From Roseiarcus sp050012775 (GTDB taxonomy: Bacteria > Pseudomonadota > Alphaproteobacteria > Rhizobiales > Beijerinckiaceae): DNA of 64,000 nucleotides. Below are positions 8,981 through 16,790 of the stretch, in pieces. The stretch covers positions 1 through 64,000 of the forward strand of contig JBEKGN010000021.1 in assembly GCA_050012775.1 (NCBI GenBank). The letters run 5' to 3'. Under the pieces are notes generated by a model. That model was not told the origin of the DNA. It did not search any database and saw nothing but the letters and a program-made list of their open reading frames with translations. The position numbers and the translations under genes are program-made. Numbering within the stretch: the stretch's first letter is position 1; each line of letters starts with the position of its first letter.

Positions 8981-10654
8981 TCAGAATTCTCGCCATCCGC
9001 CGGAATCGTCGCTGACCGGCGCTCCGTTCACGCGCGCCTTGGGCGCCGCGCGGGCTGCCCGCGCCGGCGTCTTGCGCGTCTCCGCTCGAGGATGGTTTGC
9101 GGCTGGGGCGTGGGCCGGCTGGCGGAAGGCGTGCGGCGCCGCCTTTTGCAATTCGCGGCGCATCGAGTCGTCGCCGTGCGCGGCGCCCCCGACCCGGAAC
9201 TGCCCGATCAGGCCCGAAAGCTGTTCGGTCTCCTGCGACAGCGAATGGCTCGCCGCCGTCGATTCCTCGACCATCGTCGCGTTCTGCTGCGTCACCTGAT
9301 CCATCTGGTTGATCGCGGTGTTGACTTCCGCGAGCGCCGTCGCCTGCTCCTTGGCCCCCGAGGCGATTTCGGCGATGACATCGTTGATCTCGGCCACCTG
9401 GGTCACGATCCGCTCCAGCGACCTGCCGGTCTCGGCCACCAACTTGACGCCGTGATCGACCTGGGTGGTCGAAGCCGAAATCAGGCCCTTGATCTCTTTG
9501 GCCGCTTCGGCCGAGCGTTGCGCCAGCGCGCGCACCTCGGAAGCGACCACCGCGAAGCCGCGGCCCGCGTCGCCCGCCCGCGCCGCCTCGACCCCCGCGT
9601 TCAGCGCCAGCAGATTGGTCTGGAACGCGATCTCGTCGATCACGCCGATGATCTGGCTGATCTGCTGCGCCGATTTGGCGATGGCGTCCATCGCCTCGAC
9701 CGCTTGGCGCACCACGACCGCGCTCTTCTTGGCGTCCTCGTCGGCGGCGGCCACCACCTGACGGGCGTGGTTCGCCCCTTCGGCGGATTTCTCCACGGTC
9801 GCGGTGATCTCATGGAGCGCGGCCGCCGTCTCCTCGAGGCTCGCCGCCTGCTGCTCGGTGCGTTGCGACAGGTCGTCGGCGGCGCTCGAGATTTCCCGCG
9901 TGCCCGAATTGATGGCGCTCGTGCTGCTGGTCACGCTCTTCATCACGTCTTCGAGCTGTTCGATCGCTCCGTTGAAGTCCGCTTGCAGCTTGCGATAAGC
10001 GTCGGGCATTTGCGACGACAAGCGATAGGTCAGATCCTTGCCCGCCAGCGTGGCCAAGGCGACGCCGATCGAATCGGCGACGAGCGCCCTTTCTTGCTTG
10101 ATGGCTTCCTGCCCCGCTTCTTCAGCCTTGCGGCGCTGGTCCTCCAGTGTCTCCAAGTAAACCGAGATGGCGATATCCATGTCGAGCATCGCCGCCTTCA
10201 CGAGGCACGAAAGCGCCTCGGCCATGCCCTCCGGACGGCTCTTCGCCATCCGCATGAGACGAGGCCACTGTTCCTTGACGACGGCATGAATGAGCTGCTC
10301 GATCACCATCGCATAGCCGCCGATATACCATCGCGGCTCCAAGCCGATTCGCGCGTGGGTTTGACCGATCTTTCTCACCGCGCTCGCATAATCGTCGTTG
10401 TAATTGGCGGCGGCGATGACGCCCCAGTGGCGCTCCTGGGCGCCCTTCGCCATCGACATGTGGCGCTCGTCGCCGAAGAATTTTCGCGTGCTCGGATTCG
10501 CCTTCACTTTCTCGTAGAAGGCGTCCAGCGCCGGTCCGATCGACTTTTGGATCAGCGGCTGCAACTTGCTCAGCGCCGATCGGGCTTGTTGGTTCAAGCC
10601 GATGAAATCCAGACGCTCGTTCAAGAAAGTCTCGTTGCGAGTCGAATCCGCCAT
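8981..10654 (-). CDS. Globin-coupled (protoglobin) methyl-accepting chemotaxis protein
   Basis: 557-residue soluble chemoreceptor. Residues about 10-180 form a protoglobin sensor domain as in HemAT, with probable proximal haem ligand His100 in KIGQTHARIGLEPRWYIGGY. A HAMP-like linker follows (about 190-245), then the helical signalling domain with its conserved hairpin tip at about 341-366 (EIAFQTNLLALNAGVEAARA). The C-terminal tail is Pro/Ala/Arg-rich and ends WREF. No membrane segment is present. Known relatives sense oxygen for aerotaxis. The start ATG is followed by DSTRNETFLNERL. A CtrA box lies in the long upstream region. Confidence 0.93.
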   Translation of the reverse strand: MADSTRNETFLNERLDFIGLNQQARSALSKLQPLIQKSIGPALDAFYEKVKANPSTRKFFGDERHMSMAKGAQERHWGVIAAANYNDDYASAVRKIGQTHARIGLEPRWYIGGYAMVIEQLIHAVVKEQWPRLMRMAKSRPEGMAEALSCLVKAAMLDMDIAISVYLETLEDQRRKAEEAGQEAIKQERALVADSIGVALATLAGKDLTYRLSSQMPDAYRKLQADFNGAIEQLEDVMKSVTSSTSAINSGTREISSAADDLSQRTEQQAASLEETAAALHEITATVEKSAEGANHARQVVAAADEDAKKSAVVVRQAVEAMDAIAKSAQQISQIIGVIDEIAFQTNLLALNAGVEAARAGDAGRGFAVVASEVRALAQRSAEAAKEIKGLISASTTQVDHGVKLVAETGRSLERIVTQVAEINDVIAEIASGAKEQATALAEVNTAINQMDQVTQQNATMVEESTAASHSLSQETEQLSGLIGQFRVGGAAHGDDSMRRELQKAAPHAFRQPAHAPAANHPRAETRKTPARAARAAPKARVNGAPVSDDSGGWREF

Positions 10655-11217
10655 GTTGTTATTCCCTGGTTCGCGAATGTATTGCCGCGGCGACGCGAAC
10701 GCCGTCGTGCAGGCCTGGATGATTGGAAGCGGAATCCGGATCGAAACCGGAATGAACGTACGGCGTCATGCCCTCGACCGGCCGCTTGCGCGTGACCGGA
10801 TCGACACGTCATAAGGATACTCAGACAAAAGAACGGATTGCAAAGCTGTCTGACAAGTAATTCGGGTTGGATAGCCGACCAACTTCGGCGTTGCTAATAT
10901 GCGTCGATTTGCCGCGGACGACTGTGTGAGCGCCGCTTTAACGAATGGTTAATTGCGCCGACCAAGCGCAATCGCAAGCTTGGGGTGAATTGTTTTGATG
11001 CTGTATTCGGACAGTCAAATCCAGAACTGGATAGGCCGTGTGCTTGAAGAACGGCGCAGCGGCGGATTACTTTCGTTAAGCGCAAGTTCACGGTTCATCC
11101 GGATGTGAACGCGAATCAGGGCCAAGGCGGGGCCTCAATCTCCATTCAATTTCGAGCCGGGCTCCGCGATTGGGAGAGCGGAGAGGCTGGCGTTCGAAAA
11201 CCGAGAAAAAAGCCTGC
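10655..11217. other. Long divergent intergenic region (563 bases)
   Basis: Separates the chemoreceptor (minus) from the AraC gene (plus). It is noticeably less GC-rich than its surroundings and holds a perfect CtrA-type TTAA-N7-TTAA site in the middle. No convincing open frame or structured RNA was seen; probably promoter and operator DNA for both genes. Confidence 0.6.
10938..10952. promoter_or_regulatory. CtrA binding site (TTAA-N7-TTAA)
   Basis: TTAA at 10938-10941 and TTAA at 10949-10952 with exactly seven bases between them (CGAATGG) match the alphaproteobacterial CtrA consensus. The site is about 285 bases from the chemoreceptor start and 265 from the AraC start. CtrA controls motility and chemotaxis genes in many Hyphomicrobiales, so the chemoreceptor is the likelier target. 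Confidence 0.6.
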
Positions 11218-12222
11218 ATGGATTGGAAGACCAAACAACGGACGCTGACTCAGATTGTCAGTCAAGACCCCGAGGAGCTGTCCGAAATCCTGACCGCGCG
11301 AATGTTTGACGCCCGTGTTCGCCCGCTCGACGAAGCGTCCAATTTTTCTTTCACAATGGGGGTCTATTACTTCGATTTCTTTTTCCAGGGCGCATACCCG
11401 GGCGGCGGCGTGTTGAGCAAGCCCGAGGGGGCGGGCTTGGACCTCTATGGTCTCTTTATCCCGCTAGAAGGCGCTATCGAGTTGAAGGTTGGCTCCGGCC
11501 GGGTGCTGTCCACTCCTGCCATGGCGGGCTTCGGCGAATCTCCCGCCTTTTCCGAACATGTCTATTCCGAACGGAGCAAGTTTCTGGTGATCGGCATTGA
11601 TCGTGGCGAAATGGTCCGGCATTTAAGCGAGCTGATCGAGCGGCCGGTAAGTCGGCCATTGGAATTCGCGCCCAACATCGACCTCACCGAGGGCGCAGGC
11701 TTGGCGATTACGGCGTTGGCGGGGGCGCTCAAGGCCGGCTTGGCGGGCGATGCGCCGCTGCTGCGATCGCCTATCGCCATGCAGCGAATGAAGGAAACCA
11801 TGACCGCGATGTTGCTCGAAGGCGTTCCCCATCGCTTCTCCGACGAACTTCGCGGTCCCGTTACATCCATTTCGCCCTATTACGTGAAGCGGGCGATCGA
11901 GTTCATGTGGGCCAACGCCTATCGGCCGGTGTCCGCGAGCGAAATCGCCGGAGAATGCGGGGTCGGCGTGCGCGCCCTCAATTCGGGTTTCCGGCGTTTC
12001 AAGGCGATGCCGATGATGGCGTATCTGCGCGAAATTCGCTTGAGCGCGGTGCGCCAGGAGCTCCGAGACCCCGCCTCGACCGGCGCGATCGGGGAAATCG
12101 CGGGCAAATGGGGCTTCACCCATCTCGGCCGGTTTTCCAGCGAGTACGAGAAGCGCTTCGGCGAGTTGCCGTCGCAAACCCGGCGCAGAATTGTCGGCGC
12201 GGGTCCCGGCGGGGCGCTGTAG
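11218..12222 (+). CDS. AraC family transcriptional regulator
   Basis: 334 residues. The N-terminal 200 residues are an AraC-type ligand-binding region (FSFTMGVYYFDFFFQGAYPGG...). The C-terminal 100 hold two helix-turn-helix units: SASEIAGECGVGVRALNSGFRRF, and GAIGEIAGKWGFTHLGRFSSEYEKRFGELPSQ, the second being the classic AraC signature. I chose the ATG at 11218 over a TTG at 11170 because GAGAAAAAAG precedes it and the extension is Arg/Lys-rich. It has no catabolic neighbour, so its ligand cannot be inferred. Confidence 0.9.
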   Translation: MDWKTKQRTLTQIVSQDPEELSEILTARMFDARVRPLDEASNFSFTMGVYYFDFFFQGAYPGGGVLSKPEGAGLDLYGLFIPLEGAIELKVGSGRVLSTPAMAGFGESPAFSEHVYSERSKFLVIGIDRGEMVRHLSELIERPVSRPLEFAPNIDLTEGAGLAITALAGALKAGLAGDAPLLRSPIAMQRMKETMTAMLLEGVPHRFSDELRGPVTSISPYYVKRAIEFMWANAYRPVSASEIAGECGVGVRALNSGFRRFKAMPMMAYLREIRLSAVRQELRDPASTGAIGEIAGKWGFTHLGRFSSEYEKRFGELPSQTRRRIVGAGPGGAL

Positions 12223-12225
12223 CCT

Positions 12226-12246
12226 CCCGCAACTGCGGGGCTTTAC
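12226..12246 (+). terminator. Probable terminator after the AraC gene
   Basis: CCCGC and GCGGGG flank an AACT loop and are followed by CTTTA, immediately downstream of the AraC stop codon. Short stem and weak T-run, so moderate support. Confidence 0.4.
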
Positions 12247-12276
12247 GGGCCTAGGCGCGGGGCGATCGCGCGAGCG

Positions 12277-13665
12277 TCAGCCCGCCTCGCGCAGCCACTT
12301 CGCCAAATCGACTTCCGCCCGCGCCGACAGCGCGCGCTTGCGCGCCGCGCCGCGCTCGGGCCCGCGCAGGCGCTTGCCCGCCTCGTCGAGGCGCGGCTCC
12401 TCGATCGGCGGGAATAGCCCGAAATTGACGTTCATCGGCTGGAACGAACGCGGGCCGGCCTCGATCGCTTCGATATGGCCGCCGGTGACGTGATTGAGGA
12501 GGGCGCCGATCGCGGTGGTCGGCGGGGGCGGAGTCAAAGTGCGCGCGAGCCGCTCGGCGGCGGCGAAGCGGCCGGCGATCAGCCCGATCGCGGCGCTCTC
12601 GACATAGCCTTCGCAGCCGGTGATCTGGCCGGCGAAGCGCAGGCGCGGCGCCGCCTTGAGGCGCAGCCGCGAATCGAGAAGGCGCGGCGAATTGAGGAAG
12701 GTGTTGCGATGCAGGCCGCCGAGCCGCGCGAATTCCGCCGCTTCGAGCCCCGGGATGAGGCGCAGCGTGCGCGCCTGCTCCGCGTATTTCAGCTTGGTCT
12801 GGAACCCCACCATGTTGAACAAAGTGCCGAGCGCGTTGTCCTGGCGAAGCTGCACGACGGCGTAGGGTTTGACGCTGGGGTCGTGCGCGTTGGTGAGCCC
12901 GACGGGCTTCATCGGTCCGTGGCGCAAGGTCTCGCGGCCGCGCTCGGCCATCACCTCGATCGGCAAGCAGCCGTCGAAATAGGGCGTGCCCTCGAACTCG
13001 CGAAACTCGGTCTTCTCCGCCGCGAGCAGCGCATCGACGAAAGTCTCGTATTGATCGCGGCTCAGCGGGCAATTGATGTAATCGGCGCCCGTGCCGCCGG
13101 GGCCGGCCTTATCGTAGCGGGATTGGCGCCAAGCGACCGACATGTCGATGGAATCGCGGTGCACGATCGGCGCGATGGCGTCGAAGAACGCCAACGCCTC
13201 CTCTCCGGTCGCGGCGCGGATCGCCGAGGCGAGCGCCGGCGAGGTCAGCGGCCCGGTGGCGATGACGACACTGTCCCAATCGTCCGGCGGCAGGACTGCG
13301 ATTTCGCCGCGCTCGACGCGAATGCGCGGCTCGCAGGCGATCGCCTCCTCGACCGCGGCGGAAAATCCCTCGCGGTCGACTGCGAGCGCGCCGCCGGCGG
13401 GCACCTGATTGGCGTCGGCGGAGCGCATGACGATCGAACCGAGCGCGCGCATCTCGCGGTGGATGACGCCGACCGCGTTGTTCAGCGCGTCGTCGGAGCG
13501 AAAGGAATTCGAGCAGACGAGTTCGGCGAGGCGCTCGGTGCGGTGCGCCTCGGTGCCGCGCAGCGGGCGCATTTCATGGAGAACGACGGGGACATCGGCC
13601 TGGGCGATCTGCCAAGCCGCCTCGCAGCCGGCGAGGCCGCCGCCGATGACGTGAATGGGGCGCAT
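12277..13665 (-). CDS. trmFO: Methylenetetrahydrofolate-tRNA-(uracil-5-)-methyltransferase TrmFO
   Basis: Folate- and FAD-dependent enzyme that makes 5-methyluridine at position 54 of tRNA. 462 residues, beginning with the FAD-binding Rossmann motif IHVIGGGLAGCEAAWQIA. Further family blocks are VCSNSFRSDDALNNAVG, INCPLSRDQYETFVDAL, GCLPIEVMAERGRETLRHGPMKPVGL and QITGCEGYVESAAIGLIAG. In alphaproteobacteria trmFO is often close to the squalene/phytoene-synthase-like gene; here about 5.5 kb of signalling genes lies between them. Length and motifs are normal. Confidence 0.96.
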   Translation of the reverse strand: MRPIHVIGGGLAGCEAAWQIAQADVPVVLHEMRPLRGTEAHRTERLAELVCSNSFRSDDALNNAVGVIHREMRALGSIVMRSADANQVPAGGALAVDREGFSAAVEEAIACEPRIRVERGEIAVLPPDDWDSVVIATGPLTSPALASAIRAATGEEALAFFDAIAPIVHRDSIDMSVAWRQSRYDKAGPGGTGADYINCPLSRDQYETFVDALLAAEKTEFREFEGTPYFDGCLPIEVMAERGRETLRHGPMKPVGLTNAHDPSVKPYAVVQLRQDNALGTLFNMVGFQTKLKYAEQARTLRLIPGLEAAEFARLGGLHRNTFLNSPRLLDSRLRLKAAPRLRFAGQITGCEGYVESAAIGLIAGRFAAAERLARTLTPPPPTTAIGALLNHVTGGHIEAIEAGPRSFQPMNVNFGLFPPIEEPRLDEAGKRLRGPERGAARKRALSARAEVDLAKWLREAG

Positions 13666-13730
13666 GAGAGCTTGTCACAAAGCCGCGCCGCTTCGTCAAC
13701 CCAGCCGTGGCCCGGCGTCGGGACCAAAGA

Positions 13731-13764
13731 AAACGCCCGCCGGGGGAGGATCCGGCGGGCGTTT
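13731..13764 (-). terminator. Rho-independent terminator of the DUF1127 transcript (bidirectional shape)
   Basis: A perfect 13-base stem (AAACGCCCGCCGG at 13731-13743 with its complement at 13752-13764) with an eight-base loop. On the minus strand it ends in GTTTTCTTT, a good T-run; on the plus strand it ends in GTTTCTT. It lies 63 bases beyond the DUF1127 stop and 66 bases before the trmFO start. Confidence 0.7.
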
Positions 13765-13767
13765 CTT

Positions 13768-13788
13768 GCGTCGGGCGTCGCCCGACGC
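13768..13788. repeat. Perfect 9-bp hairpin with 3-base loop
   Basis: GCGTCGGGC at 13768-13776 and its complement at 13780-13788. It is the middle one of three consecutive hairpins in the DUF1127 3' region. Confidence 0.6.
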
Positions 13789-13790
13789 GG

Positions 13791-13824
13791 CGGACGCGTC
13801 CGGAGGGAGGACCGGACGCGTCCG
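13791..13824. repeat. Perfect 13-bp inverted repeat with self-palindromic arms
   Basis: CGGACGCGTCCGG at 13791-13803 and its complement at 13812-13824 around AGGGAGGA. Each arm also contains the palindrome GGACGCGTCC, so alternative structures are possible. It lies just after the DUF1127 stop codon. Confidence 0.6.
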
Positions 13825-13827
13825 AAA

Positions 13828-13986
13828 TTATTGCGCGAGCGCTCCGCGCGCAACGAACTGAATGTCGCCGCGGCGGATGCCGATGTCTTCCAGTTCGCGA
13901 TCGCTCAGCTGCGACAATTCGCGGACGGCTTCACGATAGCGGCGCCAAGCGTTCAACTTCTCGGCGATGGTCTTGAGCGAGGTCAT
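13828..13986 (-). CDS. DUF1127 domain mini-protein
   Basis: A 52-residue basic protein. The DUF1127 (YjiS-like) signature is clear: AWRRYREAVRELSQLSDRE followed by LEDIGIRRGDI. GGAGGG sits about five bases before the ATG. Small Arg-rich DUF1127 proteins in alphaproteobacteria are known to bind RNA and to affect phosphate and carbon metabolism and small-RNA turnover, often through their 3' regions. Here the 3' region has three perfect hairpins. Transcribed alone, toward trmFO but separated by a strong terminator. Confidence 0.88.
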   Translation of the reverse strand: MTSLKTIAEKLNAWRRYREAVRELSQLSDRELEDIGIRRGDIQFVARGALAQ

Positions 13987-14498
13987 GGGACCCTCCATTT
14001 TAGAAACTTCTGGCCGAACCCCGTTGGGCGACGATCGATCCGGCCTGTGCGCTGCAACATAGGCGCGCCGACCCCGGGCGAAAAGGGCAGGATGCCGCCG
14101 CCCAGGTATGCGAAATTGGCATAGGTACTTTCAGAGAATTTTAGCAATTTGTTCACATATGGCGAGCTTTCGTCGAAAACGCGCGACAAATGGCAAATTC
14201 GCTGCGCACCTTGCCGGCGCCTCTCGCCCTCACGATAAGTTCAGCGGGTTTAGCAATGTGACAGATTCATGGCTATTTTGCTGCAACGCACCAAAGCCGA
14301 TCGGCTGAAGCCGCGCGTCAGCGCGCGGAAGGGGCCGGCCGAGACGGACATTCGAGAGCCCTCAGCCCTTTTTCCAACTTCGCGCGCGAGCGCGGGCGCG
14401 TATACGGTGATTCCAGCGCTTGATTTTGCCGCGCGGAGCGGCGACATCCGACGAGGCGCGCGCACGATGGCGGCGTAAGACTCGATGGGGAGCCGGAA
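13987..14498. other. Divergent intergenic region (512 bases)
   Basis: Separates the DUF1127 gene (minus) and the DUF2267-like gene (plus). It contains an AT-richer patch near 14135-14165 that could hold promoters, and a perfect 7-bp hairpin with TCAG loop at 14311-14328 (CCGCGCG/CGCGCGG). The short open frames here have no Rhizobiales-like protein composition. I see no tRNA. Confidence 0.5.
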
Positions 14499-14906
14499 AT
14501 GGACAATTTGATCGCTCGCGTCGCTGCGGCGGCCGACACGACGCCGGATACGGCGCGTCAGGCCGTCGCGTTGGTGCTCGATTTCATTAAGCGCGAGGCG
14601 CCGGAGAGCGCGGTCGACGCCTTGCTCGCCAAGGCCCCCGCGCTCAACGCGATCGTCGCATCCGGCGCTTCCACAGGCGGCGAGGGTATGAGCCCCGCCG
14701 TCAAGGGCCTGATGGGAACCGGCGCGGGCGCAATGGGCGGCGGCGGCCTGATGGCGCTCGGCGGCGGTCTCATGGCGCTCGGGCTGGGGATGGCTCAAAT
14801 CCACTCCGTGGGCAAAGAGGTCTTCGATTACGCGCGCGAAACCGCGGGCGACGACGTCCTCGGCGAAATTTCGGCAGCGATTCCGGGACTGTCGCAATTC
14901 ATTTGA
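14499..14906 (+). CDS. DUF2267-like small protein
   Basis: 135 residues. The N-terminal half (MDNLIARVAAAADTTPDTAR, then ALVLDFIKREAPESAVDALLAKAP) resembles the DUF2267 helical domain found in many Hyphomicrobiales. A Gly-rich hydrophobic stretch at about 70-95 (GTGAGAMGGGGLMALGGGL) could associate with a membrane. The C-terminal third is a short helical segment. Function unknown. GGGAGCC precedes the ATG. The stop is 14 bases before mutA, but co-function is not obvious. Confidence 0.75.
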   Translation: MDNLIARVAAAADTTPDTARQAVALVLDFIKREAPESAVDALLAKAPALNAIVASGASTGGEGMSPAVKGLMGTGAGAMGGGGLMALGGGLMALGLGMAQIHSVGKEVFDYARETAGDDVLGEISAAIPGLSQFI

Positions 14907-14920
14907 GACAGGGGGTCGGC

Positions 14921-16768
14921 GTGACGGAGTTTTCGGGCGCGTTCGCGACATTCACCGAGGCCGATTGGCGCAAGGCCGCCGAGGCCTCGCTGAAGGGCGG
15001 GGCGTTCGACAGGCTCGTCTCGCGAACCTCCGACGCGATTGCGCTTCAACCGCTCTATCCCCGCCGCGACGGTCCGCGCGCGCTGCGCGGGGAAGGCGGC
15101 GCCTGGCGCGCGCTTGCGCGCCTCGACCATCCCGACGCGGCCGCGGCGAACGAGCAGGCGCTCGACGATCTCGCCAACGGCGCCGACGGGCTGCAAGTCG
15201 TTTTCGCCGGGGCGGGCGGGGCCTATGGCTTCGGCCTCGGCAAATTCGATTCGGCGGCGTTGCACCGCGCATTCGAGGGCGTGCGGTTCGACGGGTCGTT
15301 GCGCATCGAACTCGATCTCGGCGCCGAGGCCGTGAGCCAGGCGACCGGCTTCGCCAGCCTCGTCGAACGCAGCGGCGCCAATCCGGAAACGCTCGATCTC
15401 GCCTTTGGGCTCGATCCCATCGGCGCCCTCGCGCGCAGCGGGCGCGCCGCGCGCGCATGGGAAGACGAGGCGCGGGCGCTCGCCAAGCTCGCGCTTTTTC
15501 TCAAGGCGAAGGGATTCGCCGGCCCGTTCGTCGTCGCCGACGGGCGCGCGGTTCACGCCGCCGGGGGAACGCCGGCGCAGGAGCTCGCCTTCGCGCTCGC
15601 CGCGGCGCTGGCCTATATGCGCGCGCTCGGCGAAAACGGCCTCGCGCTCGACGACGCGCAGGCGGCGATCGCGTTTCGCCTGACCGCGGACGCGGACCAA
15701 TTCGTCACCTTGGCGAAGTTCCGCGCGCTACGCCTGCTTTGGGGGCGGGTCTCACAGGCTTGCGGCCTGGCGCCGCGCCCGGCGCGGATTCATGCCGAGA
15801 GCGCCTGGCGCGCGATGAGCGCCCGCGATTCTTTCGTCAACGTGATGCGCGGCGCGACGGCGGCGTTTTCGGCCGGCCTCGGCGGCGCCGACAGCGTCAG
15901 CGTGCTGCCGTTCACGCAGGCGATCGGCTTGCCCGATGCGCTGGCGCGCCGCTTGGCGCGCAACACGCAGCTCATCCTATTGCAAGAATCGCATTTGGGT
16001 TTCGTCGCCGATCCCGCCGCCGGCGCGGGCGTGTTCGAAGCGCTCACGCAAGAATTGTGCGAAAGGGCCTGGACGCTGTTCCAGGGGTTGGAGGGCGAAG
16101 GCGGGGCGCCGCGCGCGCTTCTGCGCGGCCGCTTTCAGCGAGCGGTCGCCGATGCCGCGGCGGCGCTCGCGCGCGACGCGGCGAGCCTGGAGGCGCCAAT
16201 GACCGGCGTCAGCGCGCATCCCGATCTCGCCGAGGCCAAGGCGGAGGTTCTCCCCGCGTCGGCGCCCGCTTTCGCCTATCCCGGCGAGGCGCTGGCGCCG
16301 CCGATGGCGCCGTTGCGGATCGCCGAGCCGTTCGAGCGGTTTCGCGACGCCTCGGACGCCGCGTTGGCGCGCGAGGGCGTCCGCCCCAGGGTCTTTCTCG
16401 TCGCGATCGGCCCGGCCGCCGCGCACGGACGGCGCGTCGGCTTCGCGCGCGAGCTTTTCGAGGCGGGGGGCGTCGAGGCGCTCGCCGACGCTGGCGCGGC
16501 GGACGCCCAGGAGGCCGCCGCCCGTTTCGCAGCGAGCGGGGCGGCGATGGCCTGCCTTTGCGGAAGCGACGAAGCCTATGGCGAATGCGCGCAAGGCTTC
16601 GCCGTCGCCCTGAAGAAAGCCGGCGCGCGCTATCTCGTGTTGGCGGGCAAGGCGGGCGAGCGCGAAGCAGCCTGGCGCGGCGCGGGCGTCGACGACTTCA
16701 TTTTCGCCGGCTGCGACGCCGTCGCCGCGCTCGAGCGGAGTTTTCGCCGGCTGGGCGTGGAATTCTAG
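14921..16768 (+). CDS. mutA: Methylmalonyl-CoA mutase small subunit (beta chain)
   Basis: Structural partner of MutB in adenosylcobalamin-dependent interconversion of (R)-methylmalonyl-CoA and succinyl-CoA. About 615 residues. The N-terminal part is a divergent mutase barrel (FTEADWRKAAEASLKGG..., HAESAWRAMSARDSFVNVMRGATAAFSAGLGGADSV) and the C-terminal 130 residues are a B12-binding-like fold that lacks the DxHxxG cobalt-ligand motif, as expected for the non-catalytic subunit. I chose GTG 14921 because AGGGGG lies six bases upstream; TTG 14903 is possible. mutB starts 22 bases downstream, forming an operon. Confidence 0.93.
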   Translation: MTEFSGAFATFTEADWRKAAEASLKGGAFDRLVSRTSDAIALQPLYPRRDGPRALRGEGGAWRALARLDHPDAAAANEQALDDLANGADGLQVVFAGAGGAYGFGLGKFDSAALHRAFEGVRFDGSLRIELDLGAEAVSQATGFASLVERSGANPETLDLAFGLDPIGALARSGRAARAWEDEARALAKLALFLKAKGFAGPFVVADGRAVHAAGGTPAQELAFALAAALAYMRALGENGLALDDAQAAIAFRLTADADQFVTLAKFRALRLLWGRVSQACGLAPRPARIHAESAWRAMSARDSFVNVMRGATAAFSAGLGGADSVSVLPFTQAIGLPDALARRLARNTQLILLQESHLGFVADPAAGAGVFEALTQELCERAWTLFQGLEGEGGAPRALLRGRFQRAVADAAAALARDAASLEAPMTGVSAHPDLAEAKAEVLPASAPAFAYPGEALAPPMAPLRIAEPFERFRDASDAALAREGVRPRVFLVAIGPAAAHGRRVGFARELFEAGGVEALADAGAADAQEAAARFAASGAAMACLCGSDEAYGECAQGFAVALKKAGARYLVLAGKAGEREAAWRGAGVDDFIFAGCDAVAALERSFRRLGVEF

Positions 16769-16790
16769 GCCGCCTTCGAAGGATCGGTTC

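Noticed and set aside
14269..14478. 69-residue open frame before the DUF2267-like gene
   Set aside because: No ribosome site or family; lies in a hairpin-containing intergenic region.
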